Shown: positions 16,495 to 26,014, numbered from the stretch's first letter. The stretch: 40,376 nucleotides of DNA from an uncultured Acetatifactor sp. (GCA_947627535.1 CANQWM010000026.1:1-40376), one strand, 5' to 3'. Made by a program: numbers and translations. Notes: generated from the sequence alone by a model not told the origin.

Positions 16495-16541
16495 GTAACA
16501 GTTCAGCGCGGCTTTGCGAATGGCGCGGGGCGAACTGTTAC
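16495..16541. repeat. Short 47-base element with 10-base perfect inverted ends
   Basis: GTAACAGTTC and GAACTGTTAC bracket the block GCGCGGCTTTGCGAATG, which matches 11257-11273 with one mismatch. It looks like a shortened form of the element at 11195-11287. Ten bases further on, GCAGCAGTTCAGC (16551-16563) matches the left flank and end of the longer copy, so this site may hold parts of two insertions. Confidence 0.6.
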
Positions 16542-16592
16542 AATAAAGATGCAGCAGTTCAGCGGGAGACATCGGAAAGCGAGGAAATGAAA

Positions 16593-16877
16593 ATGACAGA
16601 CGAAAACAGGGCGCTTCTGGCACGGATCAACGCCTACGCCGAAACCGTGCTGGGGGACATCGACCCCCAAAAGGTACAGGTATCCGTCCAGCTGGAAAAG
16701 CTGAAACCTGTTCTGGAGGAGACCGCAAAGGAAAAAGGGATCAGTCTGGAGGACATGTTTATCCTGTACATGGATCTCCAGAGCGAGGCCAGCTGTGCCA
16801 CCAACAAAAAGCTGCAGGAAAATCTCAGAGACCTGAACGACGGATTTGACGGCGGTTCCCCGCTTCTGTTCCGCTGA
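16593..16877 (+). CDS. Small hypothetical protein, 94 residues
   Basis: Not recognised. Soluble, acidic and largely helical (MTDENRALLARINAYAETV start), with no signal peptide, no membrane segment and one Cys. I prefer the ATG at 16593 because GAGGAA lies seven bases before it; an in-frame ATG at 16587 is too close to that site. It is transcribed opposite to its neighbours between serA and DUF1015, and the repeat at 16495-16541 lies just upstream. Codon use looks like the surrounding genes. I see no clear promoter. It could still be a chance frame, but the site and composition favour a real gene. Confidence 0.6.
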   Translation: MTDENRALLARINAYAETVLGDIDPQKVQVSVQLEKLKPVLEETAKEKGISLEDMFILYMDLQSEASCATNKKLQENLRDLNDGFDGGSPLLFR

Positions 16878-16990
16878 ACCGTAACAGAGATTTCCAGGGG
16901 ATATCGCATTGTAAGCAGACATGGGATCCGTACCGGGAGATTTCGGACAAGGTCTGGGTCCCCCGGAATAAAGCGCTGGCCAGGCAAGAC

Positions 16991-17022
16991 CAAATAAGGA
17001 CCGGTGCCTATCACACCGGTCC
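16991..17022 (-). terminator. Terminator of serC-serA
   Basis: GGACCGGTG and CACCGGTCC form a perfect 9-base-pair stem with a 7-base loop, followed on the minus strand by TTATTTG. It starts 25 bases after the serA stop. Confidence 0.83.
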
Positions 17023-17047
17023 CAAAACAGAAGCATCCTTTTCCGTA

Positions 17048-18211
17048 TCACTTTACGATTCTCACCCGGAAGACGCCGTCGATCTTCTGAAGCGCCTCCG
17101 CGATATCAGCCGTGGGCGCAGTCTCCACATCCAGCATGGTATACGCCACCTCACCTCTGGACTTGTTTGTCAGGTCGCTGATGTTGATTCCCTTCTCACC
17201 GAACACGCCGGTAAACTTTGTGATCATGTTGGCGATATTTTTATGGAAAATCGCCACGCGTCCCGCCTTGGTGCAGACGCCCATATCGCAGGCGGGATAG
17301 TTCACGCTGTTCCGGATATTGCCGTTTTCCAGATAATCCTTCATCTCCTCCACGGCCATCACAGCGCAGTTTTCCTCGGACTCCTCGGTGCTGGCACCCA
17401 GATGAGGAATCACGATGCAGCCGGGCTGTCCCGCGGTAGTAGGATTCGGGAAGTCAGAAACGTAATGGGCGATCTTTCCGCTCTTTAAGCCCTCCAGCAC
17501 ATCCTTCTCCTCGGCGAGAAGATCTCTCGCGAAGTTCAGGATATTAACGCCCTTCTTCATCTTTCCGATTGCTTCCCCGTTGATCATCCCCTTCGTGGAA
17601 TCCAGAAGCGGGACATGGATGGTGATATAATCGCACTCGGCGTAAATGTCGTCCACGTTCAGCACATGCTTCACGGAACGGCTCAGGCTCCATGCGGCGT
17701 TCACGGACAGATAGGGATCGTATCCGTACACATCCATTCCCAGCGCAACGGCTGCGTTTGCGACCTTGACGCCGATGGCTCCCAGACCGATGACCCCCAG
17801 CTTCTTTCCCATGATCTCGGTTCCTGCAAACTTTTTCTTCTCTTTCTCGGCTGCCTTGGCAATATTCTCATCGCCGCTGGCTGATTTTACCCACTCGATT
17901 CCGCCTGCCACGTCTCTGGCCGCCAGCAGCATCCCCGCCAGAACCAGCTCCTTCACGCCGTTGGCGTTGGCTCCCGGAGTGTTAAACACCACAATGCCCT
18001 GCTCCGCGCACTTTTCCAGCGGAATGTTGTTTACGCCCGCGCCGGCCCGCGCCACGGCAAGCAGGCCCCCGGGCAGCTCCATTTCATGCATGGACGCGCT
18101 TCTAACCAGAATGCCGTCCGCCTCATCCACATGATCCGTCATCTCATACTGGCCGCCGAACTGTTCCAGCCCCGCCTGTGCGATGGGATTCAGACAATTA
18201 ATCTTATACAC
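17048..18211 (-). CDS. serA: D-3-phosphoglycerate dehydrogenase
   Basis: 387 residues. Oxidises 3-phosphoglycerate to 3-phosphohydroxypyruvate with NAD, the first step of serine synthesis. NAD fold GLGAIGVKVANAA (142-154), catalytic Arg229 in NFARD, catalytic His270 in PHLGASTEESEENC, and a C-terminal ACT domain (about 317-387) likely to sense serine. The usual catalytic Glu of the D-V-F-x-x-E-P motif is not seen; the region reads DFPNPTT, as I recall for the short clostridial form. The start is GTG at 18211 with GGGAGG nine bases upstream; longer in-frame starts fall in serC. Follows serC by 25 bases. Confidence 0.93.
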   Translation of the reverse strand: MYKINCLNPIAQAGLEQFGGQYEMTDHVDEADGILVRSASMHEMELPGGLLAVARAGAGVNNIPLEKCAEQGIVVFNTPGANANGVKELVLAGMLLAARDVAGGIEWVKSASGDENIAKAAEKEKKKFAGTEIMGKKLGVIGLGAIGVKVANAAVALGMDVYGYDPYLSVNAAWSLSRSVKHVLNVDDIYAECDYITIHVPLLDSTKGMINGEAIGKMKKGVNILNFARDLLAEEKDVLEGLKSGKIAHYVSDFPNPTTAGQPGCIVIPHLGASTEESEENCAVMAVEEMKDYLENGNIRNSVNYPACDMGVCTKAGRVAIFHKNIANMITKFTGVFGEKGINISDLTNKSRGEVAYTMLDVETAPTADIAEALQKIDGVFRVRIVK

Positions 18212-18236
18212 CGTTTTAATCCTCCCTGTCTCTTTT

Positions 18237-19322
18237 CTAAACGCTGTTCTCCGCCTCAAATTTTTTCATAAACTCCACCAGCTTCTCAACGCCTTCCAGA
18301 GGCATCGCGTTGTAAATGCTGGCGCGCATACCGCCGACGGTCCTGTGTCCCTTCAGGTTTTCAAAGCCCGCCTCCTTGGCCTCCTTCACAAACTTCGCAT
18401 CCAGCTCCTCATTCCCGGTGACAAAGGGAACGTTCATCAGGGAGCGGTCCTCCCTGCGCACCGTACCCTTGAAAAGCCTGCTCTGATCCAGGAAATCATA
18501 CAGGACCTTGGCCTTTTTCTCATTGCGCTCCTTCATTGCCTGAAGGCCGCCCATCTTCTTGATCCACTTAAATACCTTGCCGCAGATGTAAATGCCGTAT
18601 GCGGGCGGCGTATTGTACAGAGAGCCGTTGTCCGCATGAATCTTATAGCGCAGCATGGTAGGGGTGCCGGGCAGCACATCCTCCGTGATCAAATCCTCGC
18701 GGATGATCACAATGACCACGCCCGCGGGGCCAATGTTCTTCTGTACGCCGCCATAGATCACGCCGTACTTCGTCACGTCCACGGGCTCGGACAGAAAACA
18801 GCTGGAGACATCCGCCACAAGGGTCTTGCCCTTCGTGTTCGGCAGCTTCCAGAACTTGGTTCCGTATATGGTATTGTTCTCACAGATATATACATAATCC
18901 GCATCTTCCGGGATATCCAGGTCGGAGCAGTCCGGAATATAGGAAAAGGTCTTATCCGCAGAGGATGCCACCTCCACCGCTTCACCGTAAATCTTTGCCT
19001 CCTGATATGCCTTCTTCGCCCACTGGCCGGTGACAATGTAGGCCGCCTTCCGGTTCTTCATCAGATTCATGGGGATCATGGCAAACTGCTGGCTCGCGCC
19101 GCCCTGCAGAAACAGAACCTTATAGTTGTCGGGAATCCCCATCAGCTCTCTCAGATCGGCTTCCGCCTCTTTTATGATGGTCTCATACGCCTTGGAACGG
19201 TGGCTCATCTCCATAACGGACATACCCGTTCCCCTGTAATCCAGCATTTCGTCGGCCGCCTCCTGCAAAACCTCCTCCGGCAGAACGGCGGGGCCTGCGG
19301 AAAAGTTGTAAACTCTCGACAT
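18237..19322 (-). CDS. serC: Phosphoserine aminotransferase
   Basis: 361 residues, normal family length. Converts 3-phosphohydroxypyruvate and glutamate to phosphoserine, and in some bacteria also acts in pyridoxal phosphate synthesis. N-terminal YNFSAGPAVLPEEVL, substrate-binding FLQGGASQQF (71-80), PLP lysine K195 in YGGVQKNIGPAG, and the GGMRASIYNA C-terminal motif. GGAGGAGG precedes the ATG. First gene of serC-serA; the pathway's last enzyme (SerB) is not in the window. Expression is driven by the promoter at 19383-19411, next to a 23-base tandem repeat. Confidence 0.95.
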   Translation of the reverse strand: MSRVYNFSAGPAVLPEEVLQEAADEMLDYRGTGMSVMEMSHRSKAYETIIKEAEADLRELMGIPDNYKVLFLQGGASQQFAMIPMNLMKNRKAAYIVTGQWAKKAYQEAKIYGEAVEVASSADKTFSYIPDCSDLDIPEDADYVYICENNTIYGTKFWKLPNTKGKTLVADVSSCFLSEPVDVTKYGVIYGGVQKNIGPAGVVIVIIREDLITEDVLPGTPTMLRYKIHADNGSLYNTPPAYGIYICGKVFKWIKKMGGLQAMKERNEKKAKVLYDFLDQSRLFKGTVRREDRSLMNVPFVTGNEELDAKFVKEAKEAGFENLKGHRTVGGMRASIYNAMPLEGVEKLVEFMKKFEAENSV

Positions 19323-19382
19323 AATATTCCTCCTCCGATTTGTTATCTGTTTTTACACAACTTTTTTACACAACACAGGTAT

Positions 19383-19411
19383 AGAATAATCTTTCCCTGC
19401 ACTTTCGTCAA
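19383..19411 (-). promoter_or_regulatory. Promoter of serC-serA
   Basis: Minus strand TTGACG, 17-base spacer, TATTCT, about 60 bases before the serC ATG. Confidence 0.78.
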
Positions 19412-19416
19412 CTACC

Positions 19417-19462
19417 TTGTTAAAATTCCTTCGGGAAAATTGTTAAAATTCCTCCGAAAAAT
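19417..19462. repeat. Two 23-base tandem repeats just upstream of the serC -35 box
   Basis: TTGTTAAAATTCCT occurs at 19417-19430 and again exactly at 19440-19453, with the following 9 bases partly conserved, giving a period of 23 bases (about two helical turns). The array ends five bases before the -35 box. It could be an activator site, or a weak downstream hairpin of the transpeptidase gene. Confidence 0.65.
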
Positions 19463-20920
19463 TCAGTAAAACATGACCACCGGCGTTCCGGTCTCCACCA
19501 TATCATAGAGCTCCCCCATAACGTCCTTCGGCACGTTGATACAGCCGTGGGAACCGCTTTTTTTATAGATTTCCCCGCCGAACTCGGACCGCCAGCCGGC
19601 GTCATGGATCCCTACATTTCCTTTGACAGGCATCCAGTATTTGACGGGCGTGGCGTACCCGGGACCGCGAAGCGTCCTGTTTTTCTGTTTGCTGTAAACA
19701 TAATTTACACCCTCCGGCGTCCCCATCCGCCGCCCTGTATTGCCCGTGACAACGTCGGTATCGAATTTCAGCTCGTGATCCACATAATAATACAGATGCT
19801 GCTGTGTCATGTCGATCTCGATATAGGTTCCGCCGATATCGTCCTTTCCGCGGACGAAGCCCTGTCTTTCATAGATCGGCACCCGGCTTGAGACCCGGCC
19901 GTCATGAAGCTCTTCCGAAAGCAGATTCTCCATGAGATACGCCACCTCCGCGTCCTGGTCCAGGGTGGTTCCGTATGTGCCCTTGCCCGGCACCTGGATA
20001 AGGTCGCCCCTGGTACTCTGAAACGCTCTCTCTTTTCCGTAAGTGTCGTACTTCTCCGCAAGCCCTGCCACATAAGCCCGGATTTCCCCTTCGTCCAACA
20101 CAAACTGTCCTGCTTCGTCCAGCACGGGATACTCCATCTTCAGGTCTTCCCGGTACACATGCTGTAAAAAATAGGACAGCTGCACCGCATTCGGGCTCTC
20201 GGCGGCGTCCCCCATATCGTACGACAGATCGCAGTCCAGAAACGCCTGCAGTTTTTCCCATACCCTGCGTGTTTCCTCCTGCTCCTGGTTAAAGGGGATA
20301 TCGTAAAAACAGTCGAGCCTGTCGATATTAATCTCATACTGTCCTCTGGCGATGGCGTCCTCTACCAGCGCGAATGCCCTGTCCATATCAATCACATGGG
20401 TCAGGCCGTCATATCGTCCCCAGCCTGATTCTTCCGAGATCTCAAGAACATACTCCCCGGAGCGCATCCGGCTGTAGCCCTGTACGCAGGTCCGCTCAAA
20501 AGCCTCCCGCAGGGCCGCTTCATCGTAAGAGATCTCCGGTTCGATCCGGTGTTCCCTGTGAAAGGTGATATTGTCCACCCAGAGAAAAGGGTTCTGCTTT
20601 TCCATATAGTCATTCAGCGCAGCCAGATAATCACACTGATACCCCAGCCCGCCCAGATCGATCACATTGTCGTAAGCTTCATCCCACCCGGAATCGGTGG
20701 AGATAACCACCGTCGGCGGCTCTGTTTTCCCGATCAGCTCCCTGTTGACCTCTTCCACCGTCTTTCCGGTGCAGTAAACCCCGTTGATCCAGGTGTTCAG
20801 ACTGAATCCGGACCGGTAATAGACCGCCAGCAGATAGTATGCCGCAAGCAGCAAAAAAAGCAGTATGAGAACAATTATGACAGCTCCCCTGAGCGGGGCT
20901 GACCTTCGATTTCTTTTCAT
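19463..20920 (-). CDS. L,D-transpeptidase (YkuD) with PG_binding_4 domain
   Basis: 485 residues. A short basic cytoplasmic start, one membrane anchor (about 12-35), a long extracytoplasmic region with PG_binding_4/VanW-like repeats (about 40-330), then a YkuD catalytic domain (about 350-485) with catalytic Cys in SHGCINVPKD and His in GNVGIHDA. Forms 3-3 cross-links or attaches proteins in peptidoglycan. The ATG at 20920 has GGAAAGG just upstream; a TTG 15 bases further up is less likely. 62 bases after ilvB, so it may be the last gene of that operon though unrelated in function. Confidence 0.9.
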   Translation of the reverse strand: MKRNRRSAPLRGAVIIVLILLFLLLAAYYLLAVYYRSGFSLNTWINGVYCTGKTVEEVNRELIGKTEPPTVVISTDSGWDEAYDNVIDLGGLGYQCDYLAALNDYMEKQNPFLWVDNITFHREHRIEPEISYDEAALREAFERTCVQGYSRMRSGEYVLEISEESGWGRYDGLTHVIDMDRAFALVEDAIARGQYEINIDRLDCFYDIPFNQEQEETRRVWEKLQAFLDCDLSYDMGDAAESPNAVQLSYFLQHVYREDLKMEYPVLDEAGQFVLDEGEIRAYVAGLAEKYDTYGKERAFQSTRGDLIQVPGKGTYGTTLDQDAEVAYLMENLLSEELHDGRVSSRVPIYERQGFVRGKDDIGGTYIEIDMTQQHLYYYVDHELKFDTDVVTGNTGRRMGTPEGVNYVYSKQKNRTLRGPGYATPVKYWMPVKGNVGIHDAGWRSEFGGEIYKKSGSHGCINVPKDVMGELYDMVETGTPVVMFY

Positions 20921-20982
20921 CAAACCTTTCCGCAAAGCCTTCCGTTGTCAGCCCGCCTGCAGAGCGCCGGGCGTCCGCCGCC

Positions 20983-22659
20983 TTATTTTTCCTTCAGATC
21001 GTCCCCGTCGAACACCTCCGCGATGGGCGCTCCCGCGGGAACCATGGGAAATACCTTGTCGTCCTCCGGGATCACACACTCCAAAAGAACCGGCGCCTTC
21101 ATGGCGATCGCCTTCTCCAACGCTGGGGCCACTTCTTCCTTCTTTGTCACGCGGATCGCCGCGCATCCCAGCCCCTCGGCCACCTTGCAGAAGTCCACCT
21201 TGTCGTTCAGAACGGTCTGGGAATAGCGTTTCCCGTAAAAAAGAGTCTGCCACTGTCTCACCATGCCAAGCACATGGTTGTTGATCACTACCTGAATGAT
21301 GGGAATATTGTAACGGCTGGCTGTGGCAAGCTCGTTCATGTTCATCCGGAAGCACCCGTCTCCCGCGATGTTAATGCAAAGCCTGTCGGGCTGTCCCAGC
21401 TGGGCGCCGATGCAGGCGCCGAGACCGTATCCCATGGTGCCCAGTCCTCCGGAGGACAGGAAGGTGCGGGGCGTTGTATAGCGGTAATACTGCGCCGCCC
21501 ACATCTGGTGCTGTCCCACATCGGTGGTGATCAGCGCCTGTCCCTTGGTCACTCTGTCGATGGTCTCGATCACATAAGGGCAGGACAGCTGGCTGTCGTC
21601 GTATTTCAGCGGATACTTTTCTTTCATTTCCCGTATTGCGGCCATCCATTCAGGATGAGACTGCTGTTTCAGTCTGCCGTTGAGCTCTTTCAGCGCAAGC
21701 TTCAGGTCGCCCACAAGGCTTGCGTCCACCCGGATGTTCTTGTTGATCTCCGCCGCGTCGATATCAATGTGGATGATCTTCGCACCCTCCGCAAACCGCT
21801 TGGGATTGCCGATCACGCGGTCGGAAAATCTGGCGCCAAGGGCGATGAGAAGGTCGCATTGGCTCACGCCAAGATTGGAGGTCTTTGTCCCGTGCATACC
21901 GATCATGCCGGTATACCGGGGGCTGGTTCCGTCAAAGGCGCCCTTCGCCATCAGGGTGTCGCATACCGGCGCGTCGATCAGCTCCGCAAACTCCGCCACC
22001 TCCTGGGACGCCTCGGACAGGATGGCTCCGCCGCCCAGATAGATAAAGGGTTTCTGCGCCGCATTGATGTATTCCACCGTCCTGTCCATCTGTTCCGGAG
22101 TATAGAATATCTTTCTCTCCTTCTCCCTGGGCTTCTGCGGTGTGTAATCACATACGGCTGCGGTCACATCCTTGGTGATATCTACCAGCACCGGGCCGGG
22201 CCGGCCGCTTGTCGCGATATCAAAGGCCCTTCTCAGCGTGGGGGCAAGATCGACAATGTTTTTTACGATAAAGCTGTGTTTTGTGATGGGGATCGTAACG
22301 CCCGCGATATCCACCTCCTGAAAGCTGTCCTTGCCCAGCATGGGGAGATTGACGTTGGCTGTGATCGCAACCATGGGGACGGAATCCATAAACGCGGTAG
22401 CGATACCCGTCACAAGATTCGTGGCCCCGGGCCCGCTGGTAGCCATACAGACGCCCACTCTTCCCGTAGCCCTGGCATAGCCGTCGGCCGCGTGGGCCGC
22501 CCCCTGCTCGTGGGAGGTCAGGATATGACGGATCTCGTCGCTATGCTTGTAAAGCGCGTCATAAATGTTCAGAATGGTTCCGCCCGGATAGCCGAAGACG
22601 GTGTCTACGCCCTGTTCTTTTAAGCATTCGATAACGATTTCGGAACCTGTAAGCTGCAT
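20983..22659 (-). CDS. ilvB: Acetolactate synthase, large (catalytic) subunit
   Basis: 558 residues. Thiamine diphosphate enzyme joining pyruvate units to 2-acetolactate (or 2-aceto-2-hydroxybutyrate), the first common step of valine, leucine and isoleucine synthesis. Cofactor-activating Glu51 in LTSHEQGAAHAADGYAR, FAD-type middle domain (PKRFAEGAKIIHIDID) and the GDGCFRMN ThDP/Mg motif. AAAGGAG precedes the ATG. The small regulatory subunit gene ilvN is not adjacent, so regulation must come from elsewhere in the genome. Downstream of the small membrane protein on the same strand. Confidence 0.94.
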   Translation of the reverse strand: MQLTGSEIVIECLKEQGVDTVFGYPGGTILNIYDALYKHSDEIRHILTSHEQGAAHAADGYARATGRVGVCMATSGPGATNLVTGIATAFMDSVPMVAITANVNLPMLGKDSFQEVDIAGVTIPITKHSFIVKNIVDLAPTLRRAFDIATSGRPGPVLVDITKDVTAAVCDYTPQKPREKERKIFYTPEQMDRTVEYINAAQKPFIYLGGGAILSEASQEVAEFAELIDAPVCDTLMAKGAFDGTSPRYTGMIGMHGTKTSNLGVSQCDLLIALGARFSDRVIGNPKRFAEGAKIIHIDIDAAEINKNIRVDASLVGDLKLALKELNGRLKQQSHPEWMAAIREMKEKYPLKYDDSQLSCPYVIETIDRVTKGQALITTDVGQHQMWAAQYYRYTTPRTFLSSGGLGTMGYGLGACIGAQLGQPDRLCINIAGDGCFRMNMNELATASRYNIPIIQVVINNHVLGMVRQWQTLFYGKRYSQTVLNDKVDFCKVAEGLGCAAIRVTKKEEVAPALEKAIAMKAPVLLECVIPEDDKVFPMVPAGAPIAEVFDGDDLKEK

Positions 22660-22713
22660 GTTGTTCTCTCCTTTCTGACGGAATGCGTTCCATCCATAAC
22701 GGAATATTTTCCG

Positions 22714-23031
22714 TCAGCGCTTTCGATATTTTTTCTCAATGACCTGGGTGTACAGGATCATGGCACAAATGACTTCCCACATGCTCCCCAGCATTGGGAT
22801 CATGATCAAAGCCTTATTCTGTCCCGGCAGCAGGGGAAGCCCTAGGGCGATGAACACTGCGCCGAAACCAGACCACAGCTTCGCCATGGCACGGTTGTAC
22901 TTTTTCAGATCCTTCACTTCAAAAACTTCGGTGTTTGCCCAGAATCCTGCTGGTTTCCTGGCAAACAAACACTGGACGCCCAGACCGATAAAGAACAGTC
23001 CCACGGCGGTCCATATCCCAAAAGCCAGCAT
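22714..23031 (-). CDS. Small membrane protein, 105 residues
   Basis: Not assigned to a named family. About three hydrophobic segments: 4-22, 55-70 and 78-95, with a polar middle containing KPAGFWANTEVFEVKD and KKYNRAMAKLW, and a basic C-terminus (KKYRKR). Similar proteins of about 100 residues with the G-F-W-A-N and K-Y-N motifs occur widely in Lachnospiraceae (recalled). It sits inside the ilvD-ilvB gap, 64 bases after ilvD and 54 before ilvB, so it is probably co-transcribed. ATG at 23031 with AAAGGAAG about ten bases upstream. Longer in-frame starts fall in ilvD. Confidence 0.72.
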   Translation of the reverse strand: MLAFGIWTAVGLFFIGLGVQCLFARKPAGFWANTEVFEVKDLKKYNRAMAKLWSGFGAVFIALGLPLLPGQNKALIMIPMLGSMWEVICAMILYTQVIEKKYRKR

Positions 23032-23095
23032 GGGTACGCCACTTCCTTTCCGGTGATCCGCAGTCGCAAATCTGTATTTTCCCCAGGCACTTTGG

Positions 23096-24769
23096 TCATT
23101 GCCCGGAGGGCACCTCCAGCACGGCGCCCCGGTTTCCGCTGGTGACAAGCTCCCGGTAGCGGGAAAGGTAGCCCGTTGTCACCTTTGGCTCTCTTGGCTG
23201 CCAATTGGCCCGGCGCTTTTCCAGAACTTCGTCGGAGACCAGAAGCTCCAGCTTATTTTCAGGAATATTGATGCTGATGATGTCTCCTTCCTCCACCAGA
23301 GCAATGGGACCGCCCACCGCCGCCTCCGGCGATACGTGGCCAATGGAAGCGCCTCTGGACGCGCCGGAGAACCGGCCGTCGGTGATCAGCGCCACGCTGG
23401 AGCCCAGGCCCATGCCCGCAATCGCGGAGGTGGGATTCAGCATTTCTCTCATGCCTGGGCCGCCCTTGGGGCCCTCGTAACGGATGACGACCACGTCTCC
23501 CGCCACGATTTTGCCGCCCTTGATGGCCTCGATGGCGTCCTCCTCACAGTCAAACACCCTTGCGGGGCCCTGATGCACCAGCATCTCAGGCACTACGGCG
23601 GAGCGCTTTACCACGCCGCTGTCGGGGGCAAGATTGCCCCGCAGGATCGCGATGCCGCCAGTCTCGGAGTAAGGGTTTTCCACAGGACGGATGACTTCGG
23701 GGTTCTTGTTCACGCAGTTCTTGATATTTTCGCCGATGGTAGTGCCGTTTACGGTCATGCAGTCCAGATTCAGCAGATTCTTCTTAGTCAGTTCGTTCAT
23801 CACCGCATACACGCCGCCTGCTTCGTTCAAATCTTCAATATAGGTGGGGCCTGCGGGCGCAAGATGACAGAGGTTGGGCGTCTTTGCGGACAGCTCGTTG
23901 GCGATGTCAAGATTTAAGTCCACGCCTGCCTCCCTTGCGATGGCGGGCAGATGGAGCATGGAGTTGGTGGAGCATCCCAGCGCCATATCTACCGTCAGGG
24001 CGTTCCGGAATGCCTTCTCCGTCATGATATCGCGGGGCCTGATGTTTTTCTCCACCAGCTCCATGATCTTCATGCCGGCGTGCTTTGCCAGCCGGATACG
24101 CTCGGAGTACACGGCGGGGATCGTACCGTTCCCCTTCAGCCCCATGCCGATGGCCTCAGTCAGGCAGTTCATGGAGTTTGCGGTGTACATGCCGGAGCAG
24201 GAGCCGCAGGTGGGACATACCTTTTCCTCATACTCGCACAGTTCTTCCTCCGTCATGGTTCCCGCGGCCACGCTGCCCACCGCTTCAAACATGGAGGACA
24301 GACTCCTCTTCTTTCCTCCCACATGGCCGGCCAGCATGGGCCCGCCGGACACAAAGATGGTGGGGATATTCACTCTGGCCGCAGCCATCAGAAGGCCGGG
24401 CACATTCTTATCGCAGTTCGGAATACATACAAGACCGTCGAAGCCGTGGGCCAGCGCCATGCACTCGGTGCTGTCCGCGATCAGGTCCCGGGTCACCAGA
24501 GAGTATTTCATGCCTACATGGCCCATGGCGATGCCGTCGCAGACCGCGATAGCAGGAAATACAATCGGAGTTCCTCCTGCCATGGCAACGCCCATTTTCA
24601 CCGCTTCCGCAATTTTGTCCAGATTCATATGGCCGGGCACGATCTCGTTATAAGAGCTCACAATGCCGATCAGGGGGCGCTTTCTTTCCTCCTCTGTGAT
24701 ACCCAGCGCGTTAAACAGGCTTCTGTGGGGAGCCTGCTGTGTTCCCGTCTTTACCGAATCACTTCTCAT
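23096..24769 (-). CDS. ilvD: Dihydroxy-acid dehydratase
   Basis: 557 residues. Dehydrates dihydroxy acids to the 2-keto acids of valine and isoleucine. Iron-sulfur cysteines are in NCDKNVPG (Cys119) and [18 protein letters not shown] (Cys191 and neighbours), with the C-terminal [18 protein letters not shown] block. ACGAGG precedes the ATG at 24769; a longer open frame upstream is not needed. It follows leuB after a 76-base gap that contains a perfect hairpin (24805-24837). Being an iron-sulfur enzyme, it is sensitive to oxygen, which suits an anaerobe. Confidence 0.95.
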   Translation of the reverse strand: MRSDSVKTGTQQAPHRSLFNALGITEEERKRPLIGIVSSYNEIVPGHMNLDKIAEAVKMGVAMAGGTPIVFPAIAVCDGIAMGHVGMKYSLVTRDLIADSTECMALAHGFDGLVCIPNCDKNVPGLLMAAARVNIPTIFVSGGPMLAGHVGGKKRSLSSMFEAVGSVAAGTMTEEELCEYEEKVCPTCGSCSGMYTANSMNCLTEAIGMGLKGNGTIPAVYSERIRLAKHAGMKIMELVEKNIRPRDIMTEKAFRNALTVDMALGCSTNSMLHLPAIAREAGVDLNLDIANELSAKTPNLCHLAPAGPTYIEDLNEAGGVYAVMNELTKKNLLNLDCMTVNGTTIGENIKNCVNKNPEVIRPVENPYSETGGIAILRGNLAPDSGVVKRSAVVPEMLVHQGPARVFDCEEDAIEAIKGGKIVAGDVVVIRYEGPKGGPGMREMLNPTSAIAGMGLGSSVALITDGRFSGASRGASIGHVSPEAAVGGPIALVEEGDIISINIPENKLELLVSDEVLEKRRANWQPREPKVTTGYLSRYRELVTSGNRGAVLEVPSGQ

Positions 24770-24804
24770 GTTTTTCCTCGTTTCTGCGCCGCTGTTTGTT
24801 TGTT

Positions 24805-24837
24805 CCGTTTTGCGCCGGCGGCGCAGGCGCAAAACGG
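24805..24837. other. Perfect 12-base-pair hairpin in the leuB-ilvD gap
   Basis: CCGTTTTGCGCC and its exact complement bracket a 9-base loop. No run of T follows on either strand, so it is not a plain intrinsic terminator. It may act in RNA processing, stability or translation between the two genes. Confidence 0.6.
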
Positions 24838-24845
24838 CGCTGTCT

Positions 24846-25931
24846 CTATCGGATCCGCTCTGCCAGCAGGGTTCCCATCCGGCTGCAGCCAACCTTCGTA
24901 CATCCCTCGGACATAATGTCTCCGGTGCGGTAGCCCTCCCTTAAGACCTGCTTTACCGCATTTTCGATGGCGTCCGCCTCCCTGTCCAGATCAAAGCTGT
25001 AGCGCAGCATCATGGCGGCGCTGAGCACGGTGGCGATGGGATTTGCGATATCCTTCCCCGCAATATCGGGCGCGGAGCCGTGGCTGGGCTCGTAAAGGCC
25101 GAATTTTGTGTCGTTCAGGCTTGCGCTTGCCAGCATACCGATAGATCCTGTCACCATACTTGCCTCATCGGAGAGGATATCCCCGAACATATTCTCCGTA
25201 AGGATCACGTCGAACTGGGCGGGATCCCTAACAAGCTGCATGGCGCAGTTATCCACCAGCATATGCTCCAGCTTCACGTCGGGATAATCGGCCGCAACTT
25301 CCTCCACAACCTTTCTCCAGAGTCTGGAGGAATCCAGCACGTTTGCCTTATCCACGCTGGTCACCTTCTTCCTGCGCTTTCTGGCAATGTCGAATCCCTT
25401 GACCGCGATCCGGCGGATCTCGTTCTCGTCATAGGTCAGAGTATCCACGGCCTTTCGGATGCCGTTTTCTTCCACCGTTTTCCGCTCCCCGAAATACAGT
25501 CCGCCGGTCAGCTCCCGCATGATCAGCATGTCAAAGCCTGCCCGGCTGATCTCCTCCTTCAGGGGACATGCCGCCGCAAGCTCATCGTAAAGAACCGCAG
25601 GGCGCAGGTTCGCAAAAAGATTCAGGGCTTTTCTGATGCCGAGAAGTCCCGCCTCCGGTCTTTTTTCCGGGGGAAGCCGATACCAGGGAGACGTGGTCGT
25701 ATCGCCGCCGATGGAGCCCATCAGAACCGCATCCGCCGCCTTCGCCGTGGCAATGGCTTCTTCTGTCAGGGGGATGCCATGTACATCGATAGAGGCGCCT
25801 CCCATAAGAATATCCGTAAAGTTCATGGTATGTCCGTAAACCGCCGCAACCTTTTCCAGCACCTTCTTTGCCTCCGCAACGATCTCGGGGCCGATCCCGT
25901 CTCCGGGGATACATGTAATCTTTAATTCCAT
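24846..25931 (-). CDS. leuB: 3-isopropylmalate dehydrogenase
   Basis: 361 residues. Oxidises 3-isopropylmalate with NAD in leucine synthesis. Nucleotide/substrate fold [26 protein letters not shown] with the catalytic Tyr, [15 protein letters not shown] with the catalytic Lys, and the [20 protein letters not shown] motif. leuA, leuC and leuD are not here. AAAGGAAG lies upstream of the ATG at a long spacing. First gene of the leuB-ilvD-ilvB unit, with a leader of only about 50 bases, too short for a T-box or peptide attenuator. Confidence 0.94.
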   Translation of the reverse strand: MELKITCIPGDGIGPEIVAEAKKVLEKVAAVYGHTMNFTDILMGGASIDVHGIPLTEEAIATAKAADAVLMGSIGGDTTTSPWYRLPPEKRPEAGLLGIRKALNLFANLRPAVLYDELAAACPLKEEISRAGFDMLIMRELTGGLYFGERKTVEENGIRKAVDTLTYDENEIRRIAVKGFDIARKRRKKVTSVDKANVLDSSRLWRKVVEEVAADYPDVKLEHMLVDNCAMQLVRDPAQFDVILTENMFGDILSDEASMVTGSIGMLASASLNDTKFGLYEPSHGSAPDIAGKDIANPIATVLSAAMMLRYSFDLDREADAIENAVKQVLREGYRTGDIMSEGCTKVGCSRMGTLLAERIR

Positions 25932-25985
25932 TCCGTTCCGTTCACTTCCTTTTTATAGTTTAGGGCAGAAACCGCCGCTGTTTCC

Positions 25986-26014
25986 ATGATAACTGATGGA
26001 AATGCAAATTTCAA
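25986..26014 (-). promoter_or_regulatory. Promoter of leuB-ilvD-ilvB
   Basis: Minus strand TTGAAA, 17-base spacer, TATCAT, just downstream of the yajC terminator. Confidence 0.8.

Noticed and set aside
24805..24837. Intrinsic terminator between leuB and ilvD
   Set aside because: The hairpin is strong, but no run of T follows on either strand.
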